A stretch of DNA of 64,000 nucleotides, taken from assembly GCF_010093235.1 (NCBI RefSeq), contig NZ_PDWP01000016.1:35117-99116 (forward strand). The letters run 5' to 3'. Shown in pieces: positions 24,927 to 34,707 of the stretch (the first letter of the stretch is position 1; every line of letters starts with the position of its first letter). The notes below the pieces were generated by a model. It was not told the origin of the DNA. It worked only from the letters and a program-made list of their open reading frames with translations, and ran no database searches. The position numbers and the translations under genes are program-made. Origin of the DNA: Pseudoxanthomonas suwonensis (GTDB lineage: Bacteria; Pseudomonadota; Gammaproteobacteria; Xanthomonadales; Xanthomonadaceae).

Positions 24927-25583
24927 TCAGTCCAGCTCGGCGCAGTCGGCGCGGCGCACCTCGGCGACGAAGCGGCGCATCTCGTCGCCGTCCTTGATGC
25001 CGGGGGAAAGCTCGATGCCGCTGGCCACGTCCACCGCCCACGGCAGGGTCGCGGCGATGGCCTCGTAGACGTTGTCGGGAGTCAGGCCGCCGGCCAGGAC
25101 GAAGGGCCGGTGCAGGCCAGTAGGCAGCCGCCGCCAGTCGAAGGCATGGCCGCTGCCGCCGGCGCCGCCGGTGGCGTGGCTGTCGAACAGGAAGGCGGCG
25201 GCGTTGGGCCAGCGCTGCTGCAGGGTCTGCGCGTCCCAGGCGTTGCCCTCGCCCATGGGGACGGCCTTCATGTAGGGCACGCGAAACGAGCGGCAGAAGG
25301 CGTCGTCCTCGTTGCCATGGAACTGCAGCAGCGCCGGACGGATCTGCCGCACGACCTCGCGCACTTCCTCGGCGCTGTTGTCGCGGAACAGGGCCACCGC
25401 GCTGACCAGCGGCGCCATCGCCAGGCGCAGCTGGCGCGCCGCGACGGGGGTCACCTGGCGCGGGCTTCCTTCCGCGAAGATGAAACCGACGGCATCCACG
25501 CCGAGCTCGCTGGCCAGGCGTACGTCGCCCGGGCGCGTCATGCCACAGAACTTGATCCTTGTCCGGTACAGCGCTCGGCTCAC
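24927..25583 (-). CDS. trpF: Phosphoribosylanthranilate isomerase
   Basis: TIM-barrel enzyme of tryptophan synthesis. [20 protein letters not shown] with [12 protein letters not shown] is the conserved N-terminal strand-loop; [37 protein letters not shown] and [15 protein letters not shown] follow in order. The catalytic Cys (FCGMT) and Asp (FDSH) are present. The GTG start at 25581-25583 overlaps the truA stop (GTGA), with GGAGGTGA four bases before it; 218 residues. No trpB or trpA follows; the next gene is the convergent XRE regulator. Confidence 0.95.
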   Translation of the reverse strand: MSRALYRTRIKFCGMTRPGDVRLASELGVDAVGFIFAEGSPRQVTPVAARQLRLAMAPLVSAVALFRDNSAEEVREVVRQIRPALLQFHGNEDDAFCRSFRVPYMKAVPMGEGNAWDAQTLQQRWPNAAAFLFDSHATGGAGGSGHAFDWRRLPTGLHRPFVLAGGLTPDNVYEAIAATLPWAVDVASGIELSPGIKDGDEMRRFVAEVRRADCAELD

Positions 25584-26353
25584 AGCGTCACCTCCGACGG
25601 CAGGCCCCACTCGGCAGGGTACAGCGGACGCAGGAATACCAGGCCCTGGGGCGGCGCGGTCGGCCCGGCCAGGGCGCGATCGCGTCCCGCGAGCAGGCGG
25701 GCGATCCAGCCCTCGTCCTGGGCTCCAGCCCCCACCTCCAGCAGCGAACCGACGATGTTGCGGACCATGTGGTGCAGGAACGCGTTGGCCTGTACCTCGA
25801 TGGAGACCGTTTCGCCGCTGCGGCGTACCTGGATGTCCTGCAGGTTGCGGCGCGCGTGGGGTGCCTGGCAATGCACGGTGCGGAAGGCGCTGAAGTCGTT
25901 CTCGCCCAGCAGCGCCTGGGCGGCACGGTGCATCGCGTCCGCATCCAGCGGGCGCCGTTCCCAGGCCATCGTCGTGCGGTACAGCGCGGGCCGCACCGGA
26001 CGATTGACCAGGGTGTAGCGATAGCGTCGGGCGCGCGCGGAGAAGCGCGCGTGAAAAGACCCGTCCACCGGCACGCACCAGCGCACGCACACCGTCGGCG
26101 GCAGGCGCCCGGTCACGCCCAGGGTCCAGGCCCTGGGGTCGCGTTCGGCGGTGCTGTCGAAGTGCGCCACCTGGCATTCGGCGTGGACGCCGGCGTCGGT
26201 GCGCCCGGCGCAACTGACGGTGATCTCCTGGTCGGCCCCCGAGGACAGCGCCCGCTCGAGCGTGGCCTGCACCGTCGGCGGACCGGACGGGCCCAGGCCC
26301 TGCCAGCCCTGGACCCCGCCGCCGTCGTATTCGCCGCCCAGCGCGTAGCGCAC
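25580..26353 (-). CDS. truA: tRNA pseudouridine(38-40) synthase TruA
   Basis: Converts U38-U40 of tRNAs to pseudouridine. The 257-residue product has the catalytic Asp53 in [10 protein letters not shown], plus RRYRYTL, DFSAFR and [13 protein letters not shown], all TruA landmarks. The start is GTG at 26351-26353, five bases after the fimV stop; no in-frame ATG upstream fits. It overlaps trpF by 4 bp. The fimV-truA-trpF order matches pseudomonads. Confidence 0.95.
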   Translation of the reverse strand: MRYALGGEYDGGGVQGWQGLGPSGPPTVQATLERALSSGADQEITVSCAGRTDAGVHAECQVAHFDSTAERDPRAWTLGVTGRLPPTVCVRWCVPVDGSFHARFSARARRYRYTLVNRPVRPALYRTTMAWERRPLDADAMHRAAQALLGENDFSAFRTVHCQAPHARRNLQDIQVRRSGETVSIEVQANAFLHHMVRNIVGSLLEVGAGAQDEGWIARLLAGRDRALAGPTAPPQGLVFLRPLYPAEWGLPSEVTL

Positions 26354-26358
26354 CGCCG

Positions 26359-28167
26359 TCAGCCGATCTCGCGAAGCAGCTGCGCCGCCTCGTCGCGCGC
26401 GGCCGGATCCTGGCCGGCCAGCACCTCACGAAGCAGGGTGCGCGCGGTGTCGACGTCGCCCAGGTCCAGGTAGGCCACCGCCAGTTCCAGGCGCTCGCGG
26501 CCGGCCGGGGCCGGGTTCAAGGGGGTAAAGGCCGAGGCGTCGTCAGGCCAGGCCGGCGCCGGGGCGCGCGGGGCCGGAGCCGGCTCCACCCGCGGGGCTT
26601 CCTCCACCGGCTCGTCCTCGTGCGGCGGGAAGGCCAGTTCCTGCACCGGCCCCTCGTCGGCATACGCGTCATGCTCGACCGGATGCGGCTCCAGTTCCGG
26701 CGCATCGACGGCGACCACCGGGTCGGCCACGACATGGTTGGACGGTGCGGCGGCAGCCAGCGAGGCGGCATCGAAACGGCCGGGGCTGCGGCTGACCGGG
26801 ATCGGCAGCGGCTTGGGCTTGCGCGCGAACCACCAGGCCACGACCGCACCCGCGGCCACCACCAGCAGCACCAGCGGCCACAGGCCCAGGCCATCGCCGC
26901 CGGACGCCTTGTCCACCTGCGCCAGGCGCTGCTGCGCCGCGGCCAGCTCGCTGTCCTTCAGCTCGATCAGCTTCATCTGCTGCTGCTGCAGCTTCTCAAG
27001 TTCCTCGAGCCGGCTGCGCAGTTCCTGCACCTCCGATTCGCGGGCGGCCAGGTCTTCCTGAGCCTGGCGCAGTTGTTCGTTAGCCAGCATGTCGCCCTCG
27101 CCACCATTGCCCAGTCCGGATGTCGCCGCCTGCGTGCCCTCGGCCGCGACGGCCGGCGCGATCTCAAGCCGTGCCCCGGAGGGCGCGGCTCCGGCACCGG
27201 GCCCCGGAGCCGGAGCGGCTCCGCGTTCGATGGTGCCCTGCTGGTCCGGGGCGCCGGCCACGGCCGGTTGCGGCACCGGCTGCGAGAGCTGGCGCCACTG
27301 CGCGGTCTGCTCGCGCACCAGCGACGCGGCGGTGGTCCGGTCGGCGAAGTCCTCCTGCCCGGGCATGCGCAGCACGGCGCCCGCACGCACCCGGTGGATG
27401 TTGCCGCCGATGAAGGCCTCGGGGTTGGCGCGCAGCAGCGCGATCATCGCCTGGTCGCGGTTGTAGCCGCGGCGGTCCATGGCGGCCACCACGTGCGAAA
27501 GCGTCTGCCCGCGCTCGACCCGGGCCAGGACCTCGCCAGGCGCGGCGCTGGCGGCGACCGGGGCAGGCGCCGGCGGCGCGCGCACCGGGGCGGGAGCCGC
27601 CGGGGCTTCCGTGGCCGGCGCCGGCGCGGGCGCCGGGGGCGGCAGCGGCATGGCCGGTTCCGGCTCGCGCACGATCATGTCCGACGGCAGCGCCTGCGGC
27701 GCCTCGATCACCGGCGCCTCGATCACCGGCGCATCGATCGCCACCGCGCTCTGCGGGGCGTCGACCAGCGCCGAGTACTCGCGCACCAGCCGGCCCTGGC
27801 CCCAGTCCACTTCCAGCAGGAAGGACAGCGACGGCGTGTCGACCGGCGCGGCGCTGGTCACCCGCACCACGGCGCGACCGTTGGCGTCGGCACTGATCTC
27901 GAACTGCAGGTCGCGCACCAGGCCGCTGGGCGGCGCCAGGCCGACGCGGGCGAAGGTCTCGGCCGAAGCCAGCCGCACCCGGGCGTTCTCGAGCTCGCCG
28001 GGCTGGTTGGAGATGATCGGAATCTCGGCCAGCAGCGGTTGGCCCGGGCCGGACAGCACCCGGATCTGTCCCAGGCCCAGCGCCAGCGCGCTGCTGCTTA
28101 TCAGCAGCAGGGCGGTCGCCACCAGCCATTGCAACGGGCGTCGCGCGCCCTTTCCCCTGTTTTCCAT
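26359..28167 (-). CDS. fimV: FimV-family polar/type IV pilus assembly protein
   Basis: Inner-membrane peptidoglycan-binding protein that organises the cell pole and type IV pilus assembly. The 602-residue product has a signal peptide (1-29, ending ALA), the FimV N-terminal domain ([20 protein letters not shown]), Ala/Pro-rich linkers, a LysM-like domain (about 205-265, [11 protein letters not shown]), a coiled coil (about 370-420), one membrane helix (about 430-450) and the C-terminal FimV helical domain [20 protein letters not shown]. It is shorter than P. aeruginosa FimV (over 900). On the minus strand a -10-like TATAGT lies at 28175-28180. Confidence 0.92.
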   Translation of the reverse strand: MENRGKGARRPLQWLVATALLLISSSALALGLGQIRVLSGPGQPLLAEIPIISNQPGELENARVRLASAETFARVGLAPPSGLVRDLQFEISADANGRAVVRVTSAAPVDTPSLSFLLEVDWGQGRLVREYSALVDAPQSAVAIDAPVIEAPVIEAPQALPSDMIVREPEPAMPLPPPAPAPAPATEAPAAPAPVRAPPAPAPVAASAAPGEVLARVERGQTLSHVVAAMDRRGYNRDQAMIALLRANPEAFIGGNIHRVRAGAVLRMPGQEDFADRTTAASLVREQTAQWRQLSQPVPQPAVAGAPDQQGTIERGAAPAPGPGAGAAPSGARLEIAPAVAAEGTQAATSGLGNGGEGDMLANEQLRQAQEDLAARESEVQELRSRLEELEKLQQQQMKLIELKDSELAAAQQRLAQVDKASGGDGLGLWPLVLLVVAAGAVVAWWFARKPKPLPIPVSRSPGRFDAASLAAAAPSNHVVADPVVAVDAPELEPHPVEHDAYADEGPVQELAFPPHEDEPVEEAPRVEPAPAPRAPAPAWPDDASAFTPLNPAPAGRERLELAVAYLDLGDVDTARTLLREVLAGQDPAARDEAAQLLREIG

Positions 28168-28317
28168 GGCGCGAACTATAGCCGTTTCATGGTTATGACC
28201 GCAGCGCCGTGCCCCGCGGTATGGTCCGGGGCGTCGACCGGATATGGGCAAGGGCCGGGTCCGGGGACGCCGGGTCAAGGGGGCGGCGCCGGCAAGGGTC
28301 CGTTCCTGGCCAGTCCC

Positions 28318-28344
28318 GGATGCGCTTCGCTTATCCGGGCTACG
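28318..28344. repeat. REP-like intergenic element
   Basis: GGATGCGCTTCGCTTATCCG followed by GGCTACG. A close variant is at 34629-34653. Such palindromic units are common in xanthomonad intergenic regions. It lies in the 270-nt fimV-asd gap, which otherwise shows only the asd terminator and GC-rich sequence. Confidence 0.55.
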
Positions 28345-28360
28345 GGCTACGCCGCCGAAA

Positions 28361-28389
28361 ACGAAAAAGCCGGGGCTAGGCCCCGGCTT
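28361..28389 (-). terminator. Rho-independent terminator of asd
   Basis: On the minus strand AAGCCGGGG-CCTAG-CCCCGGCTT is followed by TTTCGTTTTC (9-bp stem, T-rich tail), 49 nt after the asd stop. Confidence 0.85.
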
Positions 28390-28437
28390 CGACTGTGCCG
28401 TGGAGGGGGGGGCAACGCCCCACCCCACCCTGCCGGA

Positions 28438-29463
28438 TCAGCCGCCGGCGGCGACCAGTTCGGCCAGCTGCACCGCGTTGAGCGCGGCGCCCTTGCGGAT
28501 GTTGTCCGAGACGATCCACAGGTTCAGGCCGCGCGGATGCGAGATGTCCTCGCGGATGCGGCCCACGTACACCGGGTCGGTACCCGAGGCGTGGGTGACC
28601 GGGGTCGGGTAGCCGCCGGCCTTGCGCTCGTCGACCACTTCCACGCCCGGCGAGCGCTCCAGCAGTTCGCGCGCGGCCTCGACCGTGACCTTCTTCTTCG
28701 TCTCGATGGCCACGGCCTCGGAGTGGCCGTAGAACACCGGCACGCGCACCGCGGTCGGGTTCACCTGGATGCTGTCGTCGCCGAGGATCTTGCGGGTCTC
28801 CCAGACCAGCTTCATCTCCTCCTTGGTGAAGCCGTTGTCCAGGAAGTCGTCGATGTGCGGGATCAGGTTGAACGCGATCTGCACCGGGAAGCGCTGCGGA
28901 TCGGCGTCCTGGAAGTTGAGCAGCGCGCCGGTCTGGCGGCCCAGCTCCTCCAGCGCCGAGCGGCCGGCGCCGGACACCGACTGGTAGGTGGCGACGTTGA
29001 TGCGCTCGATGCCGTACTCGCGGTGCAGCGGCGCCAGCGCCACCAGCATCTGCATGGTCGAGCAGTTGGGGTTGGCGATGATGCCGCGCGGGCGGTTCTT
29101 CGCCGCCTCCGGGTTGACCTCGGACACCACCAGCGGCACGTCGTCGTCGTAGCGGAAGGCCGAGGAGTTGTCGATCACCACCGCACCGGCGGCGGCGAAC
29201 TTCGGCGCGTATTCCTTGGACACGCTGCCACCGGCCGAGAACAGGGCGATGTCCACGCCCCTGGGATCGAAGGTCGCCAGGTCGCGCACGGTGACCTTGC
29301 GGCCGGCGTACTCGACCTCGCCACCGGCCGAGCGCTCGGAGGCCAGGGGGATGACCTCGGCGACCGGGAACTTCCGCTCGGCCAGGATGTTCAGCATGGT
29401 CTCGCCGACCGCGCCGGTGGCGCCAACGACTGCGACGGTGAAGCGGCGTTCTGCGTTGCTCAT
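28438..29463 (-). CDS. asd: Aspartate-semialdehyde dehydrogenase
   Basis: NADPH enzyme at the branch point of lysine, methionine and threonine synthesis, and of diaminopimelate for the cell wall; it feeds thrA's dehydrogenase half. The 341-residue product has the nucleotide motif VGATGAVG (13-20), the catalytic Cys134 in IANPNCSTMQM and the substrate segment ATYQSVSGAGRSALEEL. The ATG is at 29461-29463 with only a weak ribosome site. It lies upstream of fimV as in many gammaproteobacteria. Confidence 0.96.
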   Translation of the reverse strand: MSNAERRFTVAVVGATGAVGETMLNILAERKFPVAEVIPLASERSAGGEVEYAGRKVTVRDLATFDPRGVDIALFSAGGSVSKEYAPKFAAAGAVVIDNSSAFRYDDDVPLVVSEVNPEAAKNRPRGIIANPNCSTMQMLVALAPLHREYGIERINVATYQSVSGAGRSALEELGRQTGALLNFQDADPQRFPVQIAFNLIPHIDDFLDNGFTKEEMKLVWETRKILGDDSIQVNPTAVRVPVFYGHSEAVAIETKKKVTVEAARELLERSPGVEVVDERKAGGYPTPVTHASGTDPVYVGRIREDISHPRGLNLWIVSDNIRKGAALNAVQLAELVAAGG

Positions 29464-29473
29464 TGGAATGTCC

Positions 29474-29501
29474 GTGATTCGTGATTGGTGATTGGTGATT
29501 C
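29474..29501. repeat. Four tandem 7-bp repeats upstream of asd
   Basis: GTGATTC, GTGATTG, GTGATTG, GTGATTC in direct succession, ending 11 nt upstream of the asd start codon on the side of its 5' leader. Confidence 0.8.
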
Positions 29502-29591
29502 GGAAAGCAAAGGCGGGGTGCGCGTCAGCGGGGTTCGGGGAACCTCTGCCTTGGATGTGCGCCGGTGGTGCGCGGCGCGGGCGGAGGTTCC

Positions 29592-30632
29592 CTATCGTTT
29601 GCCGGTCGCGGCTTTGCCGGCGCCGGTAATGGCGCCGGTGGCTTTCTTCGCGGTGACCGGATTGGCCGGACGGCCGGCGTTGTCGCCGAGGCCCAGCGCC
29701 GCCAGCAGGTTGTCCACGGCCAGCTGCACCATGGCCCGGCGGGTGGCCAGCGAGGCGCTGCCGATATGCGGGGTCAGCACCACGTTGCGCAGCGCCAGCA
29801 GCTCGGGACGCACCTCGGGTTCGCCCTCGTAGACGTCCAGCCCGGCCGCGGCCAGGCGGCCCCCGGCCAGCGCGTCGGCCAGGGCCAGCTCGTCGACCAG
29901 GCCGCCGCGGGCGATGTTCACCAGGGTGGCGGTCGGCTTCATCCTCGCCAGCGCGGCGGCATCGATGATGTGGTGGCTGTCCTTCGAGTACGGCAGGACC
30001 AGTACCAGGTGGTCGGACCGGGCCAGCAGGGCGTCGAACTCCACGTAGCTTGCGCCGACGCCGCGCTCGACGTCTTCCGGCAGGCGCGAGCGGTTGTGGT
30101 ACAGCACCTCCATGCCGAAGCCGTGGTGGCCGCGGCGGGCGATGGCCTGGCCGATGCGGCCCATGCCGAGGATGCCCAGGGTGCTGCCGTGCACGTCGGC
30201 GCCGAGCATGGTCGAGAACGACCACTGCCGCCACCGGCCTTCGCGCAGCCAGCGCTCGGACTCGGTGATGCGGCGCGCGGCCGCCATCAGCAGGGCGAAA
30301 CCCAGGTCGGCCGTGGTCTCGGTCAGCACGTCGGGGGTGTTGGTGGCGATCACCCCGGCCGCGTCGAGCGCGGCGATATCCAGGTTGTTGTAGCCCACGC
30401 CGACGTTGGCCACCGCGCGCAGCTTCGGCGCCTGCGCCAGCTCGGCCGCGCCGATGCGTTCGTTGAGGGTGACGAGGGCGCCGTCGGCCTCGCGCAGCGC
30501 CGCGGCCACCGCCTCCGGTGCGTGCACGGTCACCTCGCGCACCGCGTCCACGTCACAATGGGCCGCCAACTGGTCGACGATGTCGTCGAACAGCGGCTGC
30601 GAGACCCAGATGCGCGGACGCGGACTGGCCAT
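29592..30632 (-). CDS. D-2-hydroxyacid dehydrogenase (glyoxylate/hydroxypyruvate reductase type)
   Basis: NAD(P)-dependent D-2-hydroxyacid dehydrogenase, 346 residues. The nucleotide loop is LGILGMGRIGQAIA; NVGVGYNNLD precedes it; the catalytic Arg lies in VNIARGGLVDE, Glu in LDVYEGEPEV and His in LTPHIGSAS. These match the GhrB-like group reducing glyoxylate and hydroxypyruvate, but substrate cannot be fixed by eye. The last 20 residues (KKATGAITGAGKAATGKR) are a Lys/Ala/Gly tail beyond the normal end. The ATG at 30630-30632 lies 10 nt after the aroC stop. Confidence 0.87.
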   Translation of the reverse strand: MASPRPRIWVSQPLFDDIVDQLAAHCDVDAVREVTVHAPEAVAAALREADGALVTLNERIGAAELAQAPKLRAVANVGVGYNNLDIAALDAAGVIATNTPDVLTETTADLGFALLMAAARRITESERWLREGRWRQWSFSTMLGADVHGSTLGILGMGRIGQAIARRGHHGFGMEVLYHNRSRLPEDVERGVGASYVEFDALLARSDHLVLVLPYSKDSHHIIDAAALARMKPTATLVNIARGGLVDELALADALAGGRLAAAGLDVYEGEPEVRPELLALRNVVLTPHIGSASLATRRAMVQLAVDNLLAALGLGDNAGRPANPVTAKKATGAITGAGKAATGKR

Positions 30633-30642
30633 GGCCGTGCGG

Positions 30643-31761
30643 TCAGCTCCCCTCGCCCAGCGCGCCGGCGCCGGCCGGGATGCGCGGGGTGATCGTGCCG
30701 ACGTCACCGCACTGGGCGCGGTGGCGCAGGGCCTGGTCCATCAGCACCAGGGCCACCATCGCCTCGGCGATGGGCGTGGCGCGGATGCCGACGCAGGGAT
30801 CGTGGCGGCCGGTGGTGATCACCTCGACCGGATTGCCGTGCACGTCCACGGTGGGCCCGGGCAGGCGCAGGCTGGAGGTGGGCTTGAGCGCGATCGAGGC
30901 CACGACCTGCTGGCCGGTGGAAATGCCGCCAAGGATGCCGCCGGCATGGTTGCTGGCGAAGCCCTCGGGCGAGATCAGGTCGCGGTGTCCGGTGCCCTTC
31001 TGCGAGACGACGTCGAAGCCGTCGCCGATCTCCACGCCCTTGACCGCATTGATGCTCATCAGCGCCGCGGCCAGTTCACCATCGAGCTTGCCGTAGATCG
31101 GCTCGCCCCAGCCCGGCGGCACGCCGTCGGCAACCACGGTGACCCGCGCGCCGACCGAATCGCCGGACTTGCGCAGCGCGTCCATGTAGGCCTCCAGCTC
31201 GGGCACCTGCGGCGCGTGCGGCCAGAAGAACGGGTTGTCCTCGACCGCGCTCCAGTCGAAGCCGGCCGGCTTCACGTCGCCGATCCGGGCCATGAATCCA
31301 CGCACGGTCACGCCGTAGCGCTGCCTGAGCCACTTCTTGGCGATCACCGCCGCCGCCACGCGCATGGTGGTCTCGCGCGCCGAGCTGCGGCCGCCGCCGC
31401 GCGGGTCGCGGATGCCGTACTTCTGCCAGTAGCTGTAGTCGGCATGGCCAGGCCGGAACTGCGCGGCGATGTTCGCGTAGTCCTTGCTGCGCTGGTCGGT
31501 GTTGCGGATCAGCAGCGCGATCGGGGTGCCGGTGGTCCGGCCCTCGTACACGCCGGACAGGATCTCGACCTCGTCGGCCTCGCGCCGCGCCGAGGTGTGG
31601 CGGCTCTTGCCGGTGGCGCGCCGTTGCAGGTCGTGGGTGAACTCCTCCGGCGCGATCTCCAGGCCCGGGGGGCAGCCATCGATGACGCAGCCGATGGCCG
31701 GGCCATGCGACTCGCCGAAGGTGGTGACCGACAGCAGCCTGCCGAAGGTGTTGCTGCTCAA
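30643..31761 (-). CDS. aroC: Chorismate synthase
   Basis: Makes chorismate from EPSP, the last common step of aromatic synthesis. [20 protein letters not shown] is the family N-terminus; [34 protein letters not shown] and the C-terminal [17 protein letters not shown] are all present. No ATG or GTG falls at the expected place; a TTG at 31759-31761 directly before SSNTFG is the likely start (372 residues). An ATG 16 codons earlier (31809) is the alternative. It lies downstream of prmB, as in enterics. Confidence 0.94.
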   Translation of the reverse strand: MSSNTFGRLLSVTTFGESHGPAIGCVIDGCPPGLEIAPEEFTHDLQRRATGKSRHTSARREADEVEILSGVYEGRTTGTPIALLIRNTDQRSKDYANIAAQFRPGHADYSYWQKYGIRDPRGGGRSSARETTMRVAAAVIAKKWLRQRYGVTVRGFMARIGDVKPAGFDWSAVEDNPFFWPHAPQVPELEAYMDALRKSGDSVGARVTVVADGVPPGWGEPIYGKLDGELAAALMSINAVKGVEIGDGFDVVSQKGTGHRDLISPEGFASNHAGGILGGISTGQQVVASIALKPTSSLRLPGPTVDVHGNPVEVITTGRHDPCVGIRATPIAEAMVALVLMDQALRHRAQCGDVGTITPRIPAGAGALGEGS

Positions 31762-31892
31762 GACGCGCCCCGCGTGCGGACCTCTACAAGGCCGCCAAGC
31801 ATCGCACATCGGCGCGGGTGCTGCAGCGCGTCAGCACACGGAAAAACGTTGCCGTGGTAACGGCTTAGGCGCGGCGCGCGGGTCCGCGCCAG

Positions 31893-31920
31893 GCGTCCCG
31901 CGGCGCCGGCCGCGGGACGC
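31893..31920. terminator. Strong GC hairpin after prmB, no U-tract
   Basis: GCGTCCCGCGG (31893-31903) pairs with CCGCGGGACGC (31910-31920), 11 bp with a 6-nt loop, 12 nt past the prmB stop. No T-run follows on either strand. Confidence 0.4.
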
Positions 31921-31931
31921 AGGCAGCCGGC

Positions 31932-32864
31932 TCAGCCGCGGGCGGCGGCCAGCTCGGCGATGCGCGCGTTGTGCGCGATCAGCTCGCGGCACTCGACCGC
32001 GAAGATGCCCATCTGCCCGACCTTGAACTCGATCCAGGCCAGGTCCAGCTCCGGCAGCAGCTTGACCAGGTGCTGCTCGGACTCGCCGACCTCGCAGATC
32101 AGCAGGCCGTCCTGGCTCAGGTGCAGCGGCGCGTCGCGCAGGATCTTCAGCACCAGGTCCAGCCCGTCCGGGCCGGCACGCAGGCCCAGCTCCGGCTCGT
32201 AGTCGTACTCGCGCGGCAGGGCGTCGGTCTCGTCGTCGGTGACGTAGGGCGGATTGGTGACAATCAGGTCGTAGTGGCGACCGGCCAGGCCGGAGAACAG
32301 GTCGGACTTGACCAGCTCCACGTTGGTCGCGTGCAGCCGCCCCTTGTTCTCCGCGGCCAGGGCCAGGGCGTCGTCGCTGATGTCCACGCCGTCGACCTGC
32401 CAGTCCGGGTTGTAGTGGGCCATGGCGATGGCGATGCAGCCCGAACCGGTGCACAGGTCCAGCACGCGGCGCACCTCGCGCCCGCCCAGCCAGGGCTCGA
32501 AGCCGTTCTCGATCAGCTCGGCGATCGGCGAGCGCGGGACCAGGGCGCGCGAATCGGACTTGAAGCTCAGGCCGGCGAACCAGGCCTCGCCGGTCAGGTA
32601 GGCGGCCGGGATGCGCTCCTCGATGCGGCGGCGGAACAGCTCCAGGATCTTCGCCTTCTCGGCCGAGGTCAGGCGCGACTGGCCGTACACCGGGCTGAGG
32701 TCGTGCGGCAGGTGCAGCGCGTGCAGCACCAGCTGGGTCGCCTCGTCCATGGCGTTGTCGTAGCTGTGGCCGAACGTCAGCCCGGCCTCGTTGAAGCGGC
32801 TGCCGCCATAGCGGATCAGGTCGATGATCGTATGCAGCTCGCTGGCCACGTCGGCGTCGGTCAT
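31932..32864 (-). CDS. prmB: Ribosomal protein L3 N5-glutamine methyltransferase
   Basis: SAM enzyme methylating a glutamine of ribosomal protein L3. The 310-residue product has an N-terminal helical domain (ASELHTIIDLIRYGGSRFNE), the SAM motif VLDLCTGSGCIAIAMA and the NPPY catalytic motif in DLIVTNPPYVTDDE. AYLTGEAWFAGLSFKSDSRALVPR is typical of PrmB rather than PrmC (quoted region about residues 87-110). A -10-like TATAAT is on the minus strand at 32906-32911. Confidence 0.94.
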   Translation of the reverse strand: MTDADVASELHTIIDLIRYGGSRFNEAGLTFGHSYDNAMDEATQLVLHALHLPHDLSPVYGQSRLTSAEKAKILELFRRRIEERIPAAYLTGEAWFAGLSFKSDSRALVPRSPIAELIENGFEPWLGGREVRRVLDLCTGSGCIAIAMAHYNPDWQVDGVDISDDALALAAENKGRLHATNVELVKSDLFSGLAGRHYDLIVTNPPYVTDDETDALPREYDYEPELGLRAGPDGLDLVLKILRDAPLHLSQDGLLICEVGESEQHLVKLLPELDLAWIEFKVGQMGIFAVECRELIAHNARIAELAAARG

Positions 32865-32905
32865 GGGGTCTGCGCGCCTGCGGCGCCGGCTCGGAAGGGC
32901 CGGGA

Positions 32906-32911
32906 ATTATA
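32906..32911 (-). promoter_or_regulatory. Putative -10 element of prmB
   Basis: A perfect TATAAT on the minus strand, 42 nt upstream of the prmB ATG. It is divergent from the sco -10 at 32943. Confidence 0.5.
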
Positions 32912-32942
32912 GGGCAACGGCCGCCTTTTCCCCGGCAACGGC

Positions 32943-32948
32943 TATCAT
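32943..32948 (+). promoter_or_regulatory. Putative -10 element of sco
   Basis: TATCAT, followed by GGCCGGCCC. The same block, ATGGCCGGCCC, follows the -10 hexamers of metG and the rnfB-like gene. Confidence 0.4.
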
Positions 32949-32985
32949 GGCCGGCCCGACGCCACGCCCCACGGACGCTGACGCC

Positions 32986-33639
32986 ATGTTCAACCGCACT
33001 TTCGGCTACATCCTCGCTGCCGCGCTCGCCGCAGGCCTGGGGCTGCTGGTCGCGCGCCACCTCCTCGACCGCGACGCCGCACCCGCCGGTCCGGCCCTGC
33101 AGACGGTGACCCTGCTGCCGCAGCCGCGCGAGCTGCCGCCGTTCAACCTGCGCCAGTCCGACGGCACGCCGCTGCTGCAGGGCGAACTGGCCGGGCACTG
33201 GACCCTGGTGTTCCTGGGCTTCACCTTCTGCCCGGACGTGTGTCCGACCACGCTGACCGAGCTGGCCGGCGCGCAGAAGGAAGGGGAGGCGCTGCCGGAG
33301 GCGGTCCGTCCGCGCGTGCTGTTCGTCTCCGTCGATCCGGAGCGCGACACCCCGGCCAAGGCCGGCGAGTACGCCCGCGCCTTCCACCCGGACACCCTTG
33401 CCGCCACCGCCGACGTGCCGGCGCTGGAGAAGTTCGCCACCTCCCTGGGCTTCGTCTTCATGAAGGTGCCCGGCAGGAACTACGAACAGAACCCGCAGGA
33501 CTACAGCGTGGACCATTCGGCCAACATCGCCGTGCTCGACAGCAAGGGCCGCCTGGCCGGCCTGGTCCGCCCGCCGTTCAAGCCGCAGGCCATCGCCGCG
33601 GACCTGGCCACCCTGACCGCGATGGAGCGTGGACAGTGA
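32986..33639 (+). CDS. SCO1/SenC-family copper chaperone
   Basis: Membrane-anchored thioredoxin-like protein that delivers copper to cytochrome oxidase or acts as a thiol reductase for it. In 217 residues: an N-terminal helix (about 5-25), the copper site CPDVC in [12 protein letters not shown], and the third ligand His in [11 protein letters not shown]. The ATG at 32986-32988 places the helix at the N-terminus; an ATG at 32947 would add 13 residues. The stop overlaps the psd start (GTGA). Confidence 0.9.
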   Translation: MFNRTFGYILAAALAAGLGLLVARHLLDRDAAPAGPALQTVTLLPQPRELPPFNLRQSDGTPLLQGELAGHWTLVFLGFTFCPDVCPTTLTELAGAQKEGEALPEAVRPRVLFVSVDPERDTPAKAGEYARAFHPDTLAATADVPALEKFATSLGFVFMKVPGRNYEQNPQDYSVDHSANIAVLDSKGRLAGLVRPPFKPQAIAADLATLTAMERGQ

Positions 33640-34484
33640 GCCTCGGCACCTACCTGACCTGGGCCCTGCCCCACCGCCTGCTGTCCTCGCTGGCCCGCCA
33701 GCTGGCCTATTCGGACAACCCGAAGATCAAGCAGCGCTTCATCGACGCGGTCGTGCGCCAGTTCGACGTGAACCTCGAAGAGGCGGCCGAACCGGACCCG
33801 ACCGCCTACCCCACCTTCAATGCGTTCTTTACCCGGGCGCTGAAGCCGGGCGCGCGCACGCCGGATCCGGATCCGCGCGCGCTCCTGATGCCGGCCGATG
33901 GCCGCATCAGCCAGCTGGGCCGGATCGAGGACGATGGCCGCATCTTCCAGGCCAAGGGCCAGTCGTTCACCGCCGCCGAGCTGCTGGGCGACGCCGAGGC
34001 CGCGCGCGTGTTCGCCGGCGGCAGCTTCGCCACCGTGTACCTGTCCCCGCGCGACTACCACCGCGTGCACATGCCCTGGACGGGCGTGCTGCGCGAGACG
34101 GTGCACGTGCCGGGCCGGCTCTTCAGCGTGGGTCCGGCCGCGGTGCGCACCGTGCCGCGCCTGTTCGCGCGCAACGAGCGCCTGGTCTGCCACTTCGACA
34201 CCGACTTCGGGCCGATGGCCTCGGTCATGGTCGGGGCGATGCTGGTCTCCGGCGTGGAAACGGTCTGGAGCGGCGTGGAGATCCCCGAATACGGCGATGC
34301 CATCACCCGCAAGGACTACCGCGGCAAGGGCATCGTGCTGGAGCGCTTCGCCGAGATGGCGCGCTTCAACTACGGCTCGACCGTGATCGTGCTGCTGCCG
34401 CCGGGCGCCGCCAACCTTGCGCCCGGCCTGCAGGCCGAGTCGCCGGTGCGGCTGGGCCAGGCGCTGGCGCACCTGGCGCACTGA
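33636..34484 (+). CDS. psd: Phosphatidylserine decarboxylase
   Basis: Pyruvoyl enzyme converting phosphatidylserine to phosphatidylethanolamine; partner of pssA at 11.4 kb. The 282-residue proenzyme has [19 protein letters not shown], the catalytic His region [14 protein letters not shown], and the self-cleavage site in [12 protein letters not shown] (Gly-Ser bond) near the C-terminus. The usual LGST is YGST here, a common variant. The GTG at 33636-33638 overlaps the sco stop. Confidence 0.95.
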   Translation: MSLGTYLTWALPHRLLSSLARQLAYSDNPKIKQRFIDAVVRQFDVNLEEAAEPDPTAYPTFNAFFTRALKPGARTPDPDPRALLMPADGRISQLGRIEDDGRIFQAKGQSFTAAELLGDAEAARVFAGGSFATVYLSPRDYHRVHMPWTGVLRETVHVPGRLFSVGPAAVRTVPRLFARNERLVCHFDTDFGPMASVMVGAMLVSGVETVWSGVEIPEYGDAITRKDYRGKGIVLERFAEMARFNYGSTVIVLLPPGAANLAPGLQAESPVRLGQALAHLAH

Positions 34485-34527
34485 TCGGCGGCAGCTCCGG
34501 CATCGCGCCCGGAGCGCTTCGCATGCA

Positions 34528-34655
34528 CGGGCTCCGGCGGAGCCCGGATAAGGCCGCAGGCCGCATCCGGGGATGCCACGCGTGGCGACGCGCCAGACCT
34601 CGCCAGCGCCCCGACGTCGCAGGGGCGCGGTGCGCTTCGCTTACCCGGCTACGTG
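34528..34655. repeat. REP-like cluster between psd and the transglycosylase gene
   Basis: A hairpin GGGCTCC-GGC-GGAGCCC (34529-34545) runs into a second, CCGGATAAGGCC-GCA-GGCCGCATCCGG (34544-34570). At 34629-34653 lies GGTGCGCTTCGCTTACCCGG followed by CTACG, a variant of the 28318 element. The rest of the 223-nt gap shows no gene. Confidence 0.6.
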
Positions 34656-34707
34656 CGCGGCCCCGCGCCGTTGCCCGGGCCTTCCTTGATGCGCGAAAGG
34701 GACCTGC

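Noticed and set aside
29474..29501. CRISPR-like repeat array
   Set aside because: The repeats are 7 bp with no spacers; no cas genes are present.
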